Assembly: GCF_900313035.1 (NCBI RefSeq)
Contig: NZ_OMPS01000041.1
Span: 293,722-357,721 of the forward strand
DNA: 64,000 nt
Reading direction: 5' to 3'
Source of the DNA: Ruegeria sp. EL01
Lineage (GTDB): Bacteria; Pseudomonadota; Alphaproteobacteria; Rhodobacterales; Rhodobacteraceae
Both the position numbers and the translations under genes were made by a program. Shown here one piece after another: positions 9,947-18,308 of this stretch (the first letter of the stretch is position 1; every line of letters starts with the position of its first letter). The notes under the pieces are model-generated. The model made no database searches. It worked only from the letters and a program-made list of their open reading frames with translations, and was not told the origin of the DNA.

Positions 9947-9955
9947 TTATCCACA
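9947..9955 (+). promoter_or_regulatory. Consensus DnaA box upstream of smc
   Basis: The nonamer TTATCCACA is an exact match to the DnaA box consensus (TTATNCACA). It lies about 97 bp upstream of the smc start codon in a 137-bp intergenic region. Only one perfect copy is seen, so this is not an origin cluster. A role in linking smc expression to DnaA is inference; a chance occurrence is possible. Confidence 0.45.
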
Positions 9956-9987
9956 ACATCTTGGCGATATGAGCAGGAAAACGCGGT

Positions 9988-10395
9988 TCAATAAGGTGTG
10001 CATTCAAACACCTGGTACCCATCATTCTTGCCATCACCTTCGTAAAGGCCAAAGTCGATACATTCGTAGTTTGGTGTCGACACGGCCGTCAGCAATAACT
10101 GTTCCCCCGCCCTACGATCACAACCCAAGACCCCAACGGTCACCGCTGCGTCGCCTAGTACATCCAGTATCGGACAGCCCGACACCTGAGCCATCGCCAA
10201 TGCCGCCCGGTCGCGAATTGGCCCGAGCCTCGGGGCGTACTGAGAGTTCACGCGCACCGCCTCAGCCAGTTCGCCGCGTACACGTATGTCGAACACGCTG
10301 CCGTTGACGGCCACGCGGGTTGCGGGCACGTCGTGGAAATGGGGCGTGCCCGCGGAACATGCGGTCAACAGCAGAGGGGCGAGAAACCGGATCAT
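9988..10395 (-). CDS. Small putative lipoprotein of unknown function
   Basis: A 135-residue protein starting MIRFLAPLLLTACSAG, a type II signal peptide with the lipobox LTAC and acylated Cys13. The mature region has four further cysteines (SGCPILDVLG, VLGCDRR, YECIDFG, FECTPY), consistent with disulfides in the periplasm. The ATG at 10395 is chosen because the upstream in-frame start adds six residues before the signal peptide. No named family is recognised. It is transcribed towards smc, 137 bp away, and lies 58 bp downstream of the aminotransferase gene. Confidence 0.75.
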   Translation of the reverse strand: MIRFLAPLLLTACSAGTPHFHDVPATRVAVNGSVFDIRVRGELAEAVRVNSQYAPRLGPIRDRAALAMAQVSGCPILDVLGDAAVTVGVLGCDRRAGEQLLLTAVSTPNYECIDFGLYEGDGKNDGYQVFECTPY

Positions 10396-10453
10396 GCTGC
10401 AGCTTTGCGGCAATTTGGTTAACAGAACCTTTCCGGTTTTCTGGTTCCTACGG

Positions 10454-11653
10454 TCAGGTCCGCAACAGATCGCCCAGCCGGCGCACCCCTTCTCGAATCT
10501 TCTCCTCGTCGGAATTCGAAAAGCTCAGCCGAATGGTATTGGAGCCGCTTTGGTCGGGGTGGAACGCTCGACCGGGAACAAAGGCAACCTTGACCGTATC
10601 CAGCGCACGCGCCAGCAGATCAGCCCCGCTGATCCCTTTGGGCAAGGTCACCCAGACAAACATGCCGCCTTCGGGTTTGGTCCATTCCACGCCGTCCGGC
10701 ATGTACTGTTCCAGGGCCGACAACATCGCATCCCTTCGGGATCGGTAGGCCGTCCGCAACATCGACACATGCGTGTCAAAGCAGGTCTGTGCCACCTGAT
10801 GCACCGCCATCTGATTGATGGTAGCTGAATGCAGATCCGACGCTTGTTTCATCAAAACCAATTGCGAAATAACCGGCTTGGCGGCGACCACCCAGCCTAC
10901 GCGCAACCCCGGTGACAGCGTTTTGGAAAAGCTGCCACAATAGATGGTCCTGCACGCCTCGATCGATCCCTTTCGGGACAGTTCCAATGCCAGAATAGGC
11001 GGGATCGGCGCGCCGTCATACCGAAGGGCCTGATAGGCACCATCCTCGATCACCGCACAGTTCAGGTCTTCGGCCAGATCGAGCACGGCTTCTCGCCCCC
11101 GCAAGTCGACGGTTTCACCTGTTGGGTTAGCAAAATCTGCCGAGAGATAGGCAAACTTGACAGCACCATCGCCGGCCGCCGCCGTGTATTCCGCAGCGCG
11201 CCGGTTGCCATTGATACTCAGTTGATCAAAGCGCGGTTCATACGCGTCAAACGCATTGATCGCGCCGAGATAGGTGGGCCAGCCCACCAAAGCGGTATCA
11301 CCAGGCGACAAGAACAGCTTACCCAGATAGTCCAGCGCCTGCTGAGACCCCGACGTGATCAGCACATTGTCGATGCCACACTCCACACCAATCTGCCGCA
11401 TATGATCCACCAGCCACTGACGCAAAGGGGCATACCCTTCGCTGACGGAGTACTGCAGGGCCTGGTCCTTGCTCTCGGATCCGAGCGCTGTCTGATAGGC
11501 TTTAGCGAACTCCTCCGCCGGAAAAAGCTTGGGGTCCGGGATCCCTCCGGCAAACGAAATGATGCCGGGTTGGTCGAGCAGTTTAAGCAGCTCGCGGATC
11601 TCCGACGCCTTCATCCGAGAGGTCCGGGTGGCATATAGTGGGTGCAGGGACAT
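10454..11653 (-). CDS. PLP-dependent aminotransferase (2-aminoadipate/MocR-like class I)
   Basis: A 399-residue fold-type I aminotransferase. It starts MSLHPLYATRTSRMKASEIRE and contains ISFAGGIPDPKLFP, typical of the LysN/2-aminoadipate and multiple-substrate aminotransferase group. The PLP lysine is in YCGSFSKTLSPGLRVGW. It transfers amino groups between hydrophobic or alpha-aminoadipate-type amino acids and 2-oxoglutarate in the cytoplasm; the precise substrate cannot be read. It is divergent from a FadR-type regulator with a strong palindromic operator in the shared promoter, so it is probably the regulator's main target. Confidence 0.85.
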   Translation of the reverse strand: MSLHPLYATRTSRMKASEIRELLKLLDQPGIISFAGGIPDPKLFPAEEFAKAYQTALGSESKDQALQYSVSEGYAPLRQWLVDHMRQIGVECGIDNVLITSGSQQALDYLGKLFLSPGDTALVGWPTYLGAINAFDAYEPRFDQLSINGNRRAAEYTAAAGDGAVKFAYLSADFANPTGETVDLRGREAVLDLAEDLNCAVIEDGAYQALRYDGAPIPPILALELSRKGSIEACRTIYCGSFSKTLSPGLRVGWVVAAKPVISQLVLMKQASDLHSATINQMAVHQVAQTCFDTHVSMLRTAYRSRRDAMLSALEQYMPDGVEWTKPEGGMFVWVTLPKGISGADLLARALDTVKVAFVPGRAFHPDQSGSNTIRLSFSNSDEEKIREGVRRLGDLLRT

Positions 11654-11769
11654 GAGGCTCCTCCGATCTCAATTCGGGGCAGCCTAGGCACGCGCACAAT
11701 AAAGTCAACATTGCTGACCCAATGTTTCAATCGATGTGACCCGTCCTTCTTGAATACGGTCGGATTACG

Positions 11770-11788
11770 TGGTCATATGATTTGACCA
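11770..11788 (+). promoter_or_regulatory. GntR-type operator in the divergent promoter
   Basis: A perfect inverted repeat TGGTCA-N7-TGACCA ends 15 bp before the regulator's ATG at 11804. TGGT/ACCA half-sites are typical of FadR-subfamily GntR proteins. The position predicts autoregulation and control of the divergent aminotransferase gene. Confidence 0.65.
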
Positions 11789-11803
11789 ATTTCGGAAATC
11801 ACC

Positions 11804-12574
11804 ATGCCTTTCCAAAAAGTTCAGACCGAAAAACTCTCTCTTGCCGTCGTCCGACAGATTGAACTGCTGATCCTGCGCGGTATTCTGAGACCAGGCGAAC
11901 GTTTGCCTTCGGAACGAGAACTGGCCGAACGTATGGGGGTGTCGCGCCCGTCGCTGCGCGAAGCGATTTCAGACCTTCAGGATCAAGGGTTGCTGACTGC
12001 TAAGGCCGGGTCCGGGATTTATGTGGCCGAGGTTCTTGGATCGGCCTTTTCCCCGGCATTGATACAGTTGTTCAGCAACCATGACGAAGCAGTGTTCGAC
12101 TATCTGTCGTTCCGCCGGGACATGGAAGGACTGGCCGCCGAGCGCGCCACGCGGCTTGGATCCGAGAGCGATCTTAAGGTTGTACAGACGATTTTCGACA
12201 AAATGGAAGCTGCGCATGACAGAAACGCCACCGAGGAAGAAGCCCATCTGGACGCCCAGTTTCACATGGCCATCATCGAGGCCAGCCATAATGTCGTGAT
12301 GCTGCACATGATGCGGTCCATGTTCGATCTTTTGCAGAAGGGCGTGTTTTACAATCGCCAGATGATGTTCCAGCAACGCACGACGCGCGACGCCATTCTG
12401 GATCAGCACCGCGCGATCAACCACGCATTGCAAGACCGTGATCCAAAGGGCGCACGTGAAGCCGTCGAGCATCATCTCGGTTTTGTCGAAAGCTGTATGG
12501 CGGATCAGCAGAAAGCTGCACGGAACGAAGCGATTGCGCAGCAGCGTCTGGATCATGAAACCACACAGAGCTGA
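11804..12574 (+). CDS. FadR-subfamily GntR transcriptional regulator
   Basis: A 256-residue regulator. An N-terminal winged helix-turn-helix (residues about 10-75; LRPGERLPSERELAERMGVSRPSLREAI) is followed by an all-helical FCD effector domain (about 90-235), with histidines and acidic residues typical of its metal/carboxylate pocket. PdhR/LldR are the closest named relatives by architecture, suggesting an organic acid or amino acid ligand. ATG 11804 directly follows the palindromic operator. The C-terminal tail (ARNEAIAQQRLDHETTQS) is an extension of uncertain role. Confidence 0.88.
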   Translation: MPFQKVQTEKLSLAVVRQIELLILRGILRPGERLPSERELAERMGVSRPSLREAISDLQDQGLLTAKAGSGIYVAEVLGSAFSPALIQLFSNHDEAVFDYLSFRRDMEGLAAERATRLGSESDLKVVQTIFDKMEAAHDRNATEEEAHLDAQFHMAIIEASHNVVMLHMMRSMFDLLQKGVFYNRQMMFQQRTTRDAILDQHRAINHALQDRDPKGAREAVEHHLGFVESCMADQQKAARNEAIAQQRLDHETTQS

Positions 12575-12673
12575 TGAATTTAAGGCGCACCTCTGGGACA
12601 CATCCGGTCTTTGCAGATCCAGATCCGGCTTGCGCAATTCGCTATCGCGGCTGGACCATTGACACAAAGAAAA

Positions 12674-12698
12674 ACCCGAGGGCCATAGGCTCTCGGGT
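12674..12698 (-). terminator. Rho-independent terminator of the atp operon
   Basis: An 11-bp stem (ACCCGAGGGCC / GGCTCTCGGGT) with an ATA loop. On the minus strand it is followed by TTTTTCTTT, 26 bp after the atpF stop codon. On the plus strand the hairpin is followed by CTTTACTT, so it may also stop transcription from the GntR gene. Confidence 0.85.
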
Positions 12699-12723
12699 CT
12701 TTACTTAATCATTATGCAGCCGA

Positions 12724-13284
12724 TTAGTGCAGCTTTTCACCGACATCCGCGATGGAATCGTCGATCAGCTTATTTGCCTGCGCGGCGGTCATTTGCTTGG
12801 CCAGCACAGCGTTGGCGGCAGAAACCGCAACGGTGATGGCCTGATCGCGAACTTCCTTGACGGCCGACGCTTCAGCCGAAGCGATCTGATCCTGTGCCGC
12901 AGCCAAACGGCGGGCAATGGATTGTTCCAGATCAACCTTGGCCTGTTCGGCAGCAAGCACTGCGTCTTCTTTTGCGGCTGCAACAATGGCGTCCGCCTGA
13001 CCCTGAACTTCGCGCTGCTTACGCTCGTAAGAGGCCAGCAGGCTGCGGGCTTCTTCGTGCAGGGCGCGGGCTTCGTCCAGTTCGGACTTGATGCCTTCGG
13101 CACGGTTGTCCAGCGCACCGCCAATCATCCCCGGGACCTTGAAGTAGAACAGAACCGCGATGAAGACGATGAAGCCCAGCAGCACGACAAAGTCGGTGTT
13201 GCCCAGCGAGAAGAACGGGCCGCTCGCGGCCAGCGCAGGGCTGGCGGCACCAATGGTCAGGATAAGAGCAAGAGTGTTCCGCAT
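12724..13284 (-). CDS. atpF: ATP synthase F0 subunit b
   Basis: A 186-residue peripheral-stalk subunit. A hydrophobic N-terminus (including FVVLLGFIVFIAVLFYF, residues about 32-50) anchors it in the inner membrane. A long Ala/Glu/Lys helix follows (about 55-180) that dimerises with b' and reaches F1 subunit delta. It is the last gene of the F0 cluster, 5 bp after atpF'. The first about 20 residues (MRNTLALILTIGAASPALA) look like a signal peptide, a feature seen in alphaproteobacterial b subunits. Confidence 0.93.
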   Translation of the reverse strand: MRNTLALILTIGAASPALAASGPFFSLGNTDFVVLLGFIVFIAVLFYFKVPGMIGGALDNRAEGIKSELDEARALHEEARSLLASYERKQREVQGQADAIVAAAKEDAVLAAEQAKVDLEQSIARRLAAAQDQIASAEASAVKEVRDQAITVAVSAANAVLAKQMTAAQANKLIDDSIADVGEKLH

Positions 13285-13289
13285 GTCAC

Positions 13290-13841
13290 TTATCCTTTCG
13301 TCTGCGCGTCAACGACACTGTCGATGGCTTTGGCATCTGCCTTGCCGCCCAGTGCAGTGACCAGTTCAGCTGCCGTGTCCTTGGCAACCACCTGAATGCT
13401 ATCCAGCGCACTGGCCCGGATGTCGGCAATAGCCTTTTCCGATTCAGCCGTTTTGGCAGCAATTTCCAAATCTGCCTCGGCAATCGCATCATCCAGACCA
13501 GACTGGATTTCAGCGCGAGCTTCGGCAGCGATCCGCTGTGCCTCGGTACGGGCATCGGCCAACACCTTGTTGTAGGCCTCTTCAGCCTCAACAGCCTTGG
13601 CTTTCAGGTCTTCGGCTGCAGCCAGGTCGTTAGTAATGGTCCCCTGACGTTCCGCCAGGATTGCCGCGATGCGAGGCAGAGCCACGCGGGACAAGACCAG
13701 AAAGATGACGACCAGTGTGATAACCAGCCAGAAAATCTGGTTGGGGAACCAATCGAAGCAAAGCTGTGGCATCCCGATGGCAGAACCATAGGAGTCGACG
13801 CACGAGCCAGCTAGTTCTTCGGCAATGGGTTCAGTCGCCAT
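13290..13841 (-). CDS. atpG: ATP synthase F0 subunit b'
   Basis: A 183-residue b' subunit, the diverged partner of b. The membrane helix is at [19 protein letters not shown] (about residues 37-55), followed by a coiled-coil stalk rich in Ala/Glu. Two different b-type subunits forming a heterodimer are characteristic of photosynthetic-lineage and other alphaproteobacteria. The start ATG follows GGAGGACAAC. It has an unusual polar N-terminal extension with a cysteine pair ([17 protein letters not shown]) that could be disulfide-bonded on the periplasmic side; that is inference. Confidence 0.93.
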   Translation of the reverse strand: MATEPIAEELAGSCVDSYGSAIGMPQLCFDWFPNQIFWLVITLVVIFLVLSRVALPRIAAILAERQGTITNDLAAAEDLKAKAVEAEEAYNKVLADARTEAQRIAAEARAEIQSGLDDAIAEADLEIAAKTAESEKAIADIRASALDSIQVVAKDTAAELVTALGGKADAKAIDSVVDAQTKG

Positions 13842-13927
13842 GTTGTCCTCCGTCGGAACGTTGTCTTTACAACAGGTGGGCCGCTATGGCTTGGGCCCAC
13901 CCGCGCGTAAGGATCAGGTTCCGCAGA

Positions 13928-14152
13928 TTAGACGGCGAACATCAGCAGCAACGAGACCAGGAATGCAAAGATCCCCAGGGCTTCTGCGAATGCGATACCG
14001 ATGAACAGGGTTGCGGTCTGCGAAGCAGCCGCCGACGGGTTGCGCAGGGCGCCGGCCAGGAAGTTGCCTGCTACGTTGCCCACCCCGATTGCGGCTGCGC
14101 CGGAACCGATTGCTGCCAGGCCTGCGCCGATGTGTGCGAGATCGCCTTCCAT
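13928..14152 (-). CDS. atpE: ATP synthase F0 subunit c
   Basis: A 74-residue hairpin of two membrane helices forming the proton-driven c-ring. The glycine-rich first helix contains [17 protein letters not shown]. The proton-carrying carboxylate is the Glu in [18 protein letters not shown]. The polar loop holds ALRNPSAA. Length and motifs are standard for the proton-translocating alphaproteobacterial type. An 86-bp gap separates it from atpF'. Confidence 0.96.
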   Translation of the reverse strand: MEGDLAHIGAGLAAIGSGAAAIGVGNVAGNFLAGALRNPSAAASQTATLFIGIAFAEALGIFAFLVSLLLMFAV

Positions 14153-14200
14153 GATGTTTCTCCTTACGAATTGGAAGTTTCTATGTTTGGGTATCAGACC

Positions 14201-14974
14201 TTAGTGCGACGGATGCAGCGCATCTTTCAGATAAACACAGGTCAGAATGGTGAAGACGTAGGCCTGAATGAAGGCCACCAGGACCTCGAGGCCGTACATT
14301 GCGGTGATCGCCAGAACGGACACGGGCGAGATCACGGCGATTGCGGCGAAGCCTGCAAACACCTTGATAACCGCGTGGCCTGCCATGACGTTACCGGCAA
14401 GACGAATAGAGTGGCTGACGGGGCGTACGAAGTACGAGATCAGCTCGATGATGGCCAGAATGGGACGCAGCGCCAGCGGTGCGCTGGACACCCAGAACAG
14501 ACCCAGGAACGCGGCGCCGTTCTTGACGAAACCCAAAATGGTCACGGTCAGGAACACGGCCAGCGCCAGCGGAATGGTCACGGCGAAATGCGATGTGGTG
14601 GTGAACGATGTCGGGATCAGACCCAGGAAGTTCGCGGTCACGATGAACATGAACAGGGTCATGACATAAGGGAAGTATTTGATGCCTTCTTTACCGCAGA
14701 TGTCTTCGAGCATCTTGTAGATAAAACCATAGGCCAGTTCAGCCACCGACTGCATGCGAGACGGCACGATGGCACGTTTAGACGTACTGAGAACCAGCAG
14801 ACCGACGACCGCCAGAACTGAAAAGAACAACCAAATTGTAACGTTGGTGATGGAATAGAACTGTAGATCCGTACCGCCGCCCAGAAAGTCAGGGATTTTG
14901 ACGATGAACTGATCCATCGGGTGGAATACCAGGCTGCTGCCTTCTGCTGCGGTGGTCTCAGTCGCCACGTTCAA
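14201..14974 (-). CDS. atpB: ATP synthase F0 subunit a
   Basis: A 257-residue membrane subunit that forms the proton half-channels against the c-ring. The essential arginine is in the conserved [15 protein letters not shown] helix, and the C-terminal [17 protein letters not shown] is typical. Its ATG overlaps the atpI stop (4-bp ATGA overlap), so the two are translationally coupled. Confidence 0.95.
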   Translation of the reverse strand: MNVATETTAAEGSSLVFHPMDQFIVKIPDFLGGGTDLQFYSITNVTIWLFFSVLAVVGLLVLSTSKRAIVPSRMQSVAELAYGFIYKMLEDICGKEGIKYFPYVMTLFMFIVTANFLGLIPTSFTTTSHFAVTIPLALAVFLTVTILGFVKNGAAFLGLFWVSSAPLALRPILAIIELISYFVRPVSHSIRLAGNVMAGHAVIKVFAGFAAIAVISPVSVLAITAMYGLEVLVAFIQAYVFTILTCVYLKDALHPSH

Positions 14975-15303
14975 TCCCTCTCGTCCTTATCGGTGGCCTC
15001 GGCCGCCGTTTGTTTCTCTTGAGCCTGTTGTGCGCTGCGGAGCATAACCTTCACCCCGGCGACCAGACCCAGCAATGTAAACAGCACCAGAAAGATCGGG
15101 AGCGTCCCGAGCAGGCTGTCGAGCCCGTATCCGATGCCAAATCCGATCCCCAGACCGGATACCATTTCAATGACCATCCGCCAGGCAAGCTCGCCCCCGG
15201 AAAAGTCGGCGTCTGCACGGGTCTCGGGCTTTTGGGCCTTTTTCGTCGCCGCGATCTTGGCCTCCAGCTGCGCCATACGCTGCTTTTGGTCATCATCGGT
15301 CAC
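14971..15303 (-). CDS. atpI: ATP synthase assembly protein AtpI
   Basis: A 110-residue protein with two membrane helices ([21 protein letters not shown] and [18 protein letters not shown]) after a charged N-terminal segment. AtpI proteins help assemble the c-ring and may transport magnesium. As first gene of the cluster it marks the operon's 5' end; the promoter should lie in 15304-15487. The F1 genes are not in this window, consistent with separate F0 and F1 operons in alphaproteobacteria. Confidence 0.9.
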   Translation of the reverse strand: MTDDDQKQRMAQLEAKIAATKKAQKPETRADADFSGGELAWRMVIEMVSGLGIGFGIGYGLDSLLGTLPIFLVLFTLLGLVAGVKVMLRSAQQAQEKQTAAEATDKDERD

Positions 15304-15487
15304 GGGCGTTTCCCTCGTACAGTCTTGGGCATGGTGCTAAGGGGCGCGGGGCACAGAGTCAACGCCAATGACTGCCACAATTGACGCAGTTCAACCTATT
15401 GATTTTAGGTGATTAAATCGACACCCAGCAAAGGCCACTCAGGCCAACAACACCCTGCCACGGCTACAAACGCGCAAAATCGTATAT

Positions 15488-15503
15488 TCAACCAAATGGT
15501 TGA
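15488..15503 (+). promoter_or_regulatory. Palindromic ArsR-type operator overlapping the start codon
   Basis: TCAACCA-AA-TGGTTGA is a perfect 7-bp inverted repeat. The ATG start of the adjacent ArsR-family gene (15496) lies inside it. Binding by the encoded regulator would block its own transcription or translation start, which predicts tight autorepression. Confidence 0.65.
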
Positions 15504-15870
15504 CCAAACTCAGGCACTGTGGTTCAGCAAAAGCATGTCCAAAGATCTCGACACTGTATTTGCCGCCCTTGCCGATCCGACCCGACGCGCCATTCTTGCG
15601 ATGCTGCTAGAGGATGATATGGCCGTGACCGATGTCGCCGAACCGTTCGATATCTCGCTGGCCGCAATCTCGAAACATCTGGTCATCCTGACCAAGGCCG
15701 GTCTGATTTCACAGGAAAAACGCGGACGTGTAAAATGGTGCAAGCTGGAACCCGACGCCTTGCGGGCTGCGTCTGTCTGGATGCAGGGGTTTGGTCAGTT
15801 CGAACCCGTCAATCTGGACGCGTTCGAACGGTTTCTGGAAGTTGAGCTTCCGGCTGCGGAAGACACTTAG
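15496..15870 (+). CDS. ArsR-family winged helix transcriptional regulator
   Basis: A 124-residue ArsR/SmtB-fold protein. FAALADPTRRAILAMLLEDD and ISLAAISKHLVILTKAGLI form the winged helix DNA-binding region. No cysteine-rich metal site is apparent, so it belongs to the metal-independent group that often sits beside an SRPBCC-domain gene. No such partner is present here; the next gene is a convergent universal stress protein. The ATG at 15496 is chosen over 15409 and 15535 because it fits the family N-terminus and lies in the operator. Confidence 0.85.
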   Translation: MVDQTQALWFSKSMSKDLDTVFAALADPTRRAILAMLLEDDMAVTDVAEPFDISLAAISKHLVILTKAGLISQEKRGRVKWCKLEPDALRAASVWMQGFGQFEPVNLDAFERFLEVELPAAEDT

Positions 15871-15877
15871 GCTGAGT

Positions 15878-16291
15878 CTATCTGACCACGAACACCGAAA
15901 CTTTAGCGTGCTTGGCCAGATATCCCGCATGGCTAGAGAATATATAGTCGGTGATCCGCGGTGCATGGGTTCCCACGACGATCAGATCGGCGCCGATTTC
16001 CTCGGCAGCTCGTGTCAGATCACCATCAACTTCGGCAGCCACGTCAACCGAATGGATGTTACGTGTGTCCACCTGCGAGCCGCTTTGTTCGGCCAGTTGG
16101 TCGGCAAACGCCGCAAGGTCCTTGGCAATCGCCGAGTCGGATTGGGTGACATCGCCGGGTTGCGTACCGGTCACGCTGACCAGGGTGATCCTGGCATTCT
16201 GCCATTTGGCCACCTCTGCCGCGACTGTTGTGGCTTTGCGCACCTCTGGCGGCATATGCAGATCAACGGGGATCATGATGTGGTCAAACAT
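15878..16291 (-). CDS. Universal stress protein, UspA family
   Basis: A 137-residue single Usp domain: MFDHIMIPVDLHMPPEV at the N-terminus and the nucleotide-loop region GADLIVVGTHAPRITDYIFSS. The usual ATP-binding G-2x-G-9x-G(S/T) is altered (GTHAPRITDYIFSSHAG), so ATP binding is uncertain. The genes downstream and upstream are unrelated. A near-consensus FNR box lies 53 bp upstream of the start, suggesting induction under low oxygen. Confidence 0.88.
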   Translation of the reverse strand: MFDHIMIPVDLHMPPEVRKATTVAAEVAKWQNARITLVSVTGTQPGDVTQSDSAIAKDLAAFADQLAEQSGSQVDTRNIHSVDVAAEVDGDLTRAAEEIGADLIVVGTHAPRITDYIFSSHAGYLAKHAKVSVFVVR

Positions 16292-16343
16292 GGCTTTCTC
16301 CTCTTACTCAAAAGGATGGTAGAGGGGACGCTTGGTGATGGCC

Positions 16344-16357
16344 TTGATCTGCCTCAA
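16344..16357 (-). promoter_or_regulatory. Putative FnrL box upstream of the universal stress protein gene
   Basis: TTGAT-CTGC-CTCAA matches the FNR/FnrL consensus TTGAT-N4-ATCAA with one mismatch in the second half. It lies 53-66 bp upstream of the start at 16291, compatible with an activator position near -40 if the leader is short. Family knowledge: usp genes are frequent FnrL targets in Rhodobacterales. Confidence 0.45.
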
Positions 16358-16397
16358 AGGCGGTTGCGGCGATGAGAACCTGCCCGGAAAGCAAGTT

Positions 16398-17312
16398 TCA
16401 ATCAGAAATGCCTGGCGTTGGTACAGAGCTCGAAATCTCGTCTTTCAGCAGCAACAGCAAAGCGATGATGGTCAACACTACGCCAATGATGATCAGCCCC
16501 GGCGGCACGCCGTTGCCGAGTGCCACCTCCCACAGGATGACCCAGCTGGGCACCAGATAAGTATAGGCCATGACCTTGGCCGATGGCAGGCGCAACGCGG
16601 CGAACTGCACCAGAACAAAGCTAGCTGCGGTGGCAAAGAAAGACAGGTACAAAAGGCCAATCCAGACAATGCCCGGCAGCGCGGCCCAATTGGTTGCAAC
16701 TATATCGGACCATCCGAAAACACCAAGCAACAGACAGCCGGCCAGCAAAGTGCCAAAGGTGAACACCACCGCCGGTTCACCCCTGTTCAGCTTCCGGACC
16801 ATCGGTGTGTAGACCGCATGCGCCGCGCAGCCGCAGAAGTAGATGAATTCACCCATGCCAATCTCAAAAGCATAGAACACCTGCCAGTCGGCACGAAATA
16901 TCACCCATAGTGCTCCGATGGCCCCGACTGTCAGCGCCAATGCCATGCGCGGCGTCGTGATTTGTCGCAACAAAAACCAACCGGCGACAGCGGACATCAC
17001 CGGGGTTAAGGTAAACACTGCTGCTGCGCTGACGGGCGGCGCCGTCTTGAGGCCGTAAAACATCAGCAGGAAGTAGGTCGCAAACAAGCCGCCCAATATG
17101 AGGTACCGCCAGGGTGCTTGCACGGCGTCCCGTGACACCCCTGTCGTCATCAGTGCAGCAAACCCGATCACCACTGCGGCGATGGCAAATCGAACGGCAT
17201 TCAACGCGGCCGGGGCGATTTCATTGGCAATCATCGATCCAAGTGAGAAACTGCCCGCAACCAGCGCCGAGAACACCAGCATGGCCAGATGGCCACGCGC
17301 TTGTGGTCTCAT
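16398..17312 (-). CDS. DMT-superfamily transporter (EamA type)
   Basis: A 304-residue inner-membrane protein with two EamA repeats, about ten hydrophobic helices (for example SALVAGSFSLGSMIA and VMAYTYLVPSWVILWEVALG). Members export metabolites or amino acids; the substrate is unknown. The start ATG at 17312 overlaps the LysR stop codon (ATGA), so the pair is translationally coupled. An upstream in-frame start would add a basic non-membrane leader and is rejected. Coupling to the LysR gene suggests the exporter is under that regulator. Confidence 0.85.
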   Translation of the reverse strand: MRPQARGHLAMLVFSALVAGSFSLGSMIANEIAPAALNAVRFAIAAVVIGFAALMTTGVSRDAVQAPWRYLILGGLFATYFLLMFYGLKTAPPVSAAAVFTLTPVMSAVAGWFLLRQITTPRMALALTVGAIGALWVIFRADWQVFYAFEIGMGEFIYFCGCAAHAVYTPMVRKLNRGEPAVVFTFGTLLAGCLLLGVFGWSDIVATNWAALPGIVWIGLLYLSFFATAASFVLVQFAALRLPSAKVMAYTYLVPSWVILWEVALGNGVPPGLIIIGVVLTIIALLLLLKDEISSSVPTPGISD

Positions 17313-18187
17313 GGTAGCCAGTCCTTGGCCTGTTCTTTCAGGTATTTCAAAAAAGCCTGCACCTTGGTTGTGCGGTGCAAATCGACATGGGTTACCAGCC
17401 ACAGCTTGCCGGACCACTCCGGCAGGGGCTCCATGACCTCTTCCAGCTCGGGGAGGCGGGCGGCTTCCCAACGGGCCATGAATCCAATCCCGGCCCCGGC
17501 CCGCACGGCCTCACCACCCGTGAAGTTGTTCGAGCAGCGGAACGTAATTGCCTGCGAAGGCGCATTCTGGCGCAACCAGCGCGAAAAAGGTGCACGACTG
17601 TTTTCATCATCGTTGCCGACAAAAGCGTGGTTAGCGAAATCCTCCACACCGGAAGGTTTGCCGCGCCGCGCGATATAGTCCTTGCTGGCAAACAGTCCGA
17701 TCTCTTGCGAAATAAACGGCTGCACCACGTTGTCGGGCTGATCCGGTGCGGCCCCGGCCCGGATTGCCACATGCGCCTCGCCATATTCCAGCCGGAACAG
17801 GCGATCGCCGGTCAAATAGCGCACTATCAGATCGGGATGAGCTCTTTGAAACTCGCTGAGTGTCGGCACGATCAAAGGGGCCAATGACGCCAGCGAGGTC
17901 ACGACCAACTCGCCCGAGACATCATCACCACGGCCCTTCATCCGACCGACTAGCTGGTTGAACTGATCCTCGGTCGCCTGGGCCACACGTAACAGATCTT
18001 CCCCGGCCTCGGTCGGCGTATAGCCACGCGCATGACGCTGAAACAGTTTGACGGCCAGCCGGGCCTCAATTGCGTCGATGTGGCGGATCACGGTGGCATG
18101 GTGCACGCCAAGTACTTCGGCGGCGCCGCTGACCGTTCCCATCCGCGCCACCTGATACGCGGTTCTCACTTCATCCCAATTGTCCAT
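17309..18187 (-). CDS. LysR-family transcriptional regulator
   Basis: A 292-residue regulator with an N-terminal winged helix-turn-helix (VRTAYQVARMGTVSGAAEVLGVHHATVIRHI) and a C-terminal periplasmic-binding-like effector domain (from about residue 90). The start MDNWDEV at 18187 is chosen on family alignment; the longer frame adds an unrelated leader. It is divergent from an azoreductase gene and coupled to a DMT exporter gene. A perfect palindrome lies in the divergent promoter. This arrangement suggests a response to a quinone-like or electrophilic compound, which is inference. Confidence 0.87.
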   Translation of the reverse strand: MDNWDEVRTAYQVARMGTVSGAAEVLGVHHATVIRHIDAIEARLAVKLFQRHARGYTPTEAGEDLLRVAQATEDQFNQLVGRMKGRGDDVSGELVVTSLASLAPLIVPTLSEFQRAHPDLIVRYLTGDRLFRLEYGEAHVAIRAGAAPDQPDNVVQPFISQEIGLFASKDYIARRGKPSGVEDFANHAFVGNDDENSRAPFSRWLRQNAPSQAITFRCSNNFTGGEAVRAGAGIGFMARWEAARLPELEEVMEPLPEWSGKLWLVTHVDLHRTTKVQAFLKYLKEQAKDWLP

Positions 18188-18212
18188 GGCAGTGCCGTCT
18201 TTGTGCAATTTC

Positions 18213-18227
18213 CAACAGTAACTGTTG
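18213..18227 (+). promoter_or_regulatory. Palindromic LysR-type operator
   Basis: CAACAG-TAA-CTGTTG is a perfect 6-bp inverted repeat in the 121-bp region between the LysR and azoreductase genes, 26-40 bp upstream of the LysR start. Its position suits autoregulation and activation of the divergent gene. Confidence 0.5.
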
Positions 18228-18308
18228 ATATATCCGAGTTTTGTTCGTGAGTGCAACATTCATATTGAAGGGAAGACAACGACCAAACCCCTCAAAGGAC
18301 GCCACAAC

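Noticed and set aside
9947..9955. Replication origin near smc
   Set aside because: Only one DnaA box is present, with no AT-rich unwinding region, dnaA, or parS cluster nearby.
13766..14821. A 351-codon frame antisense to the atp genes
   Set aside because: It crosses four conserved F0 genes on the opposite strand and is polar low-complexity sequence, so it is a shadow.
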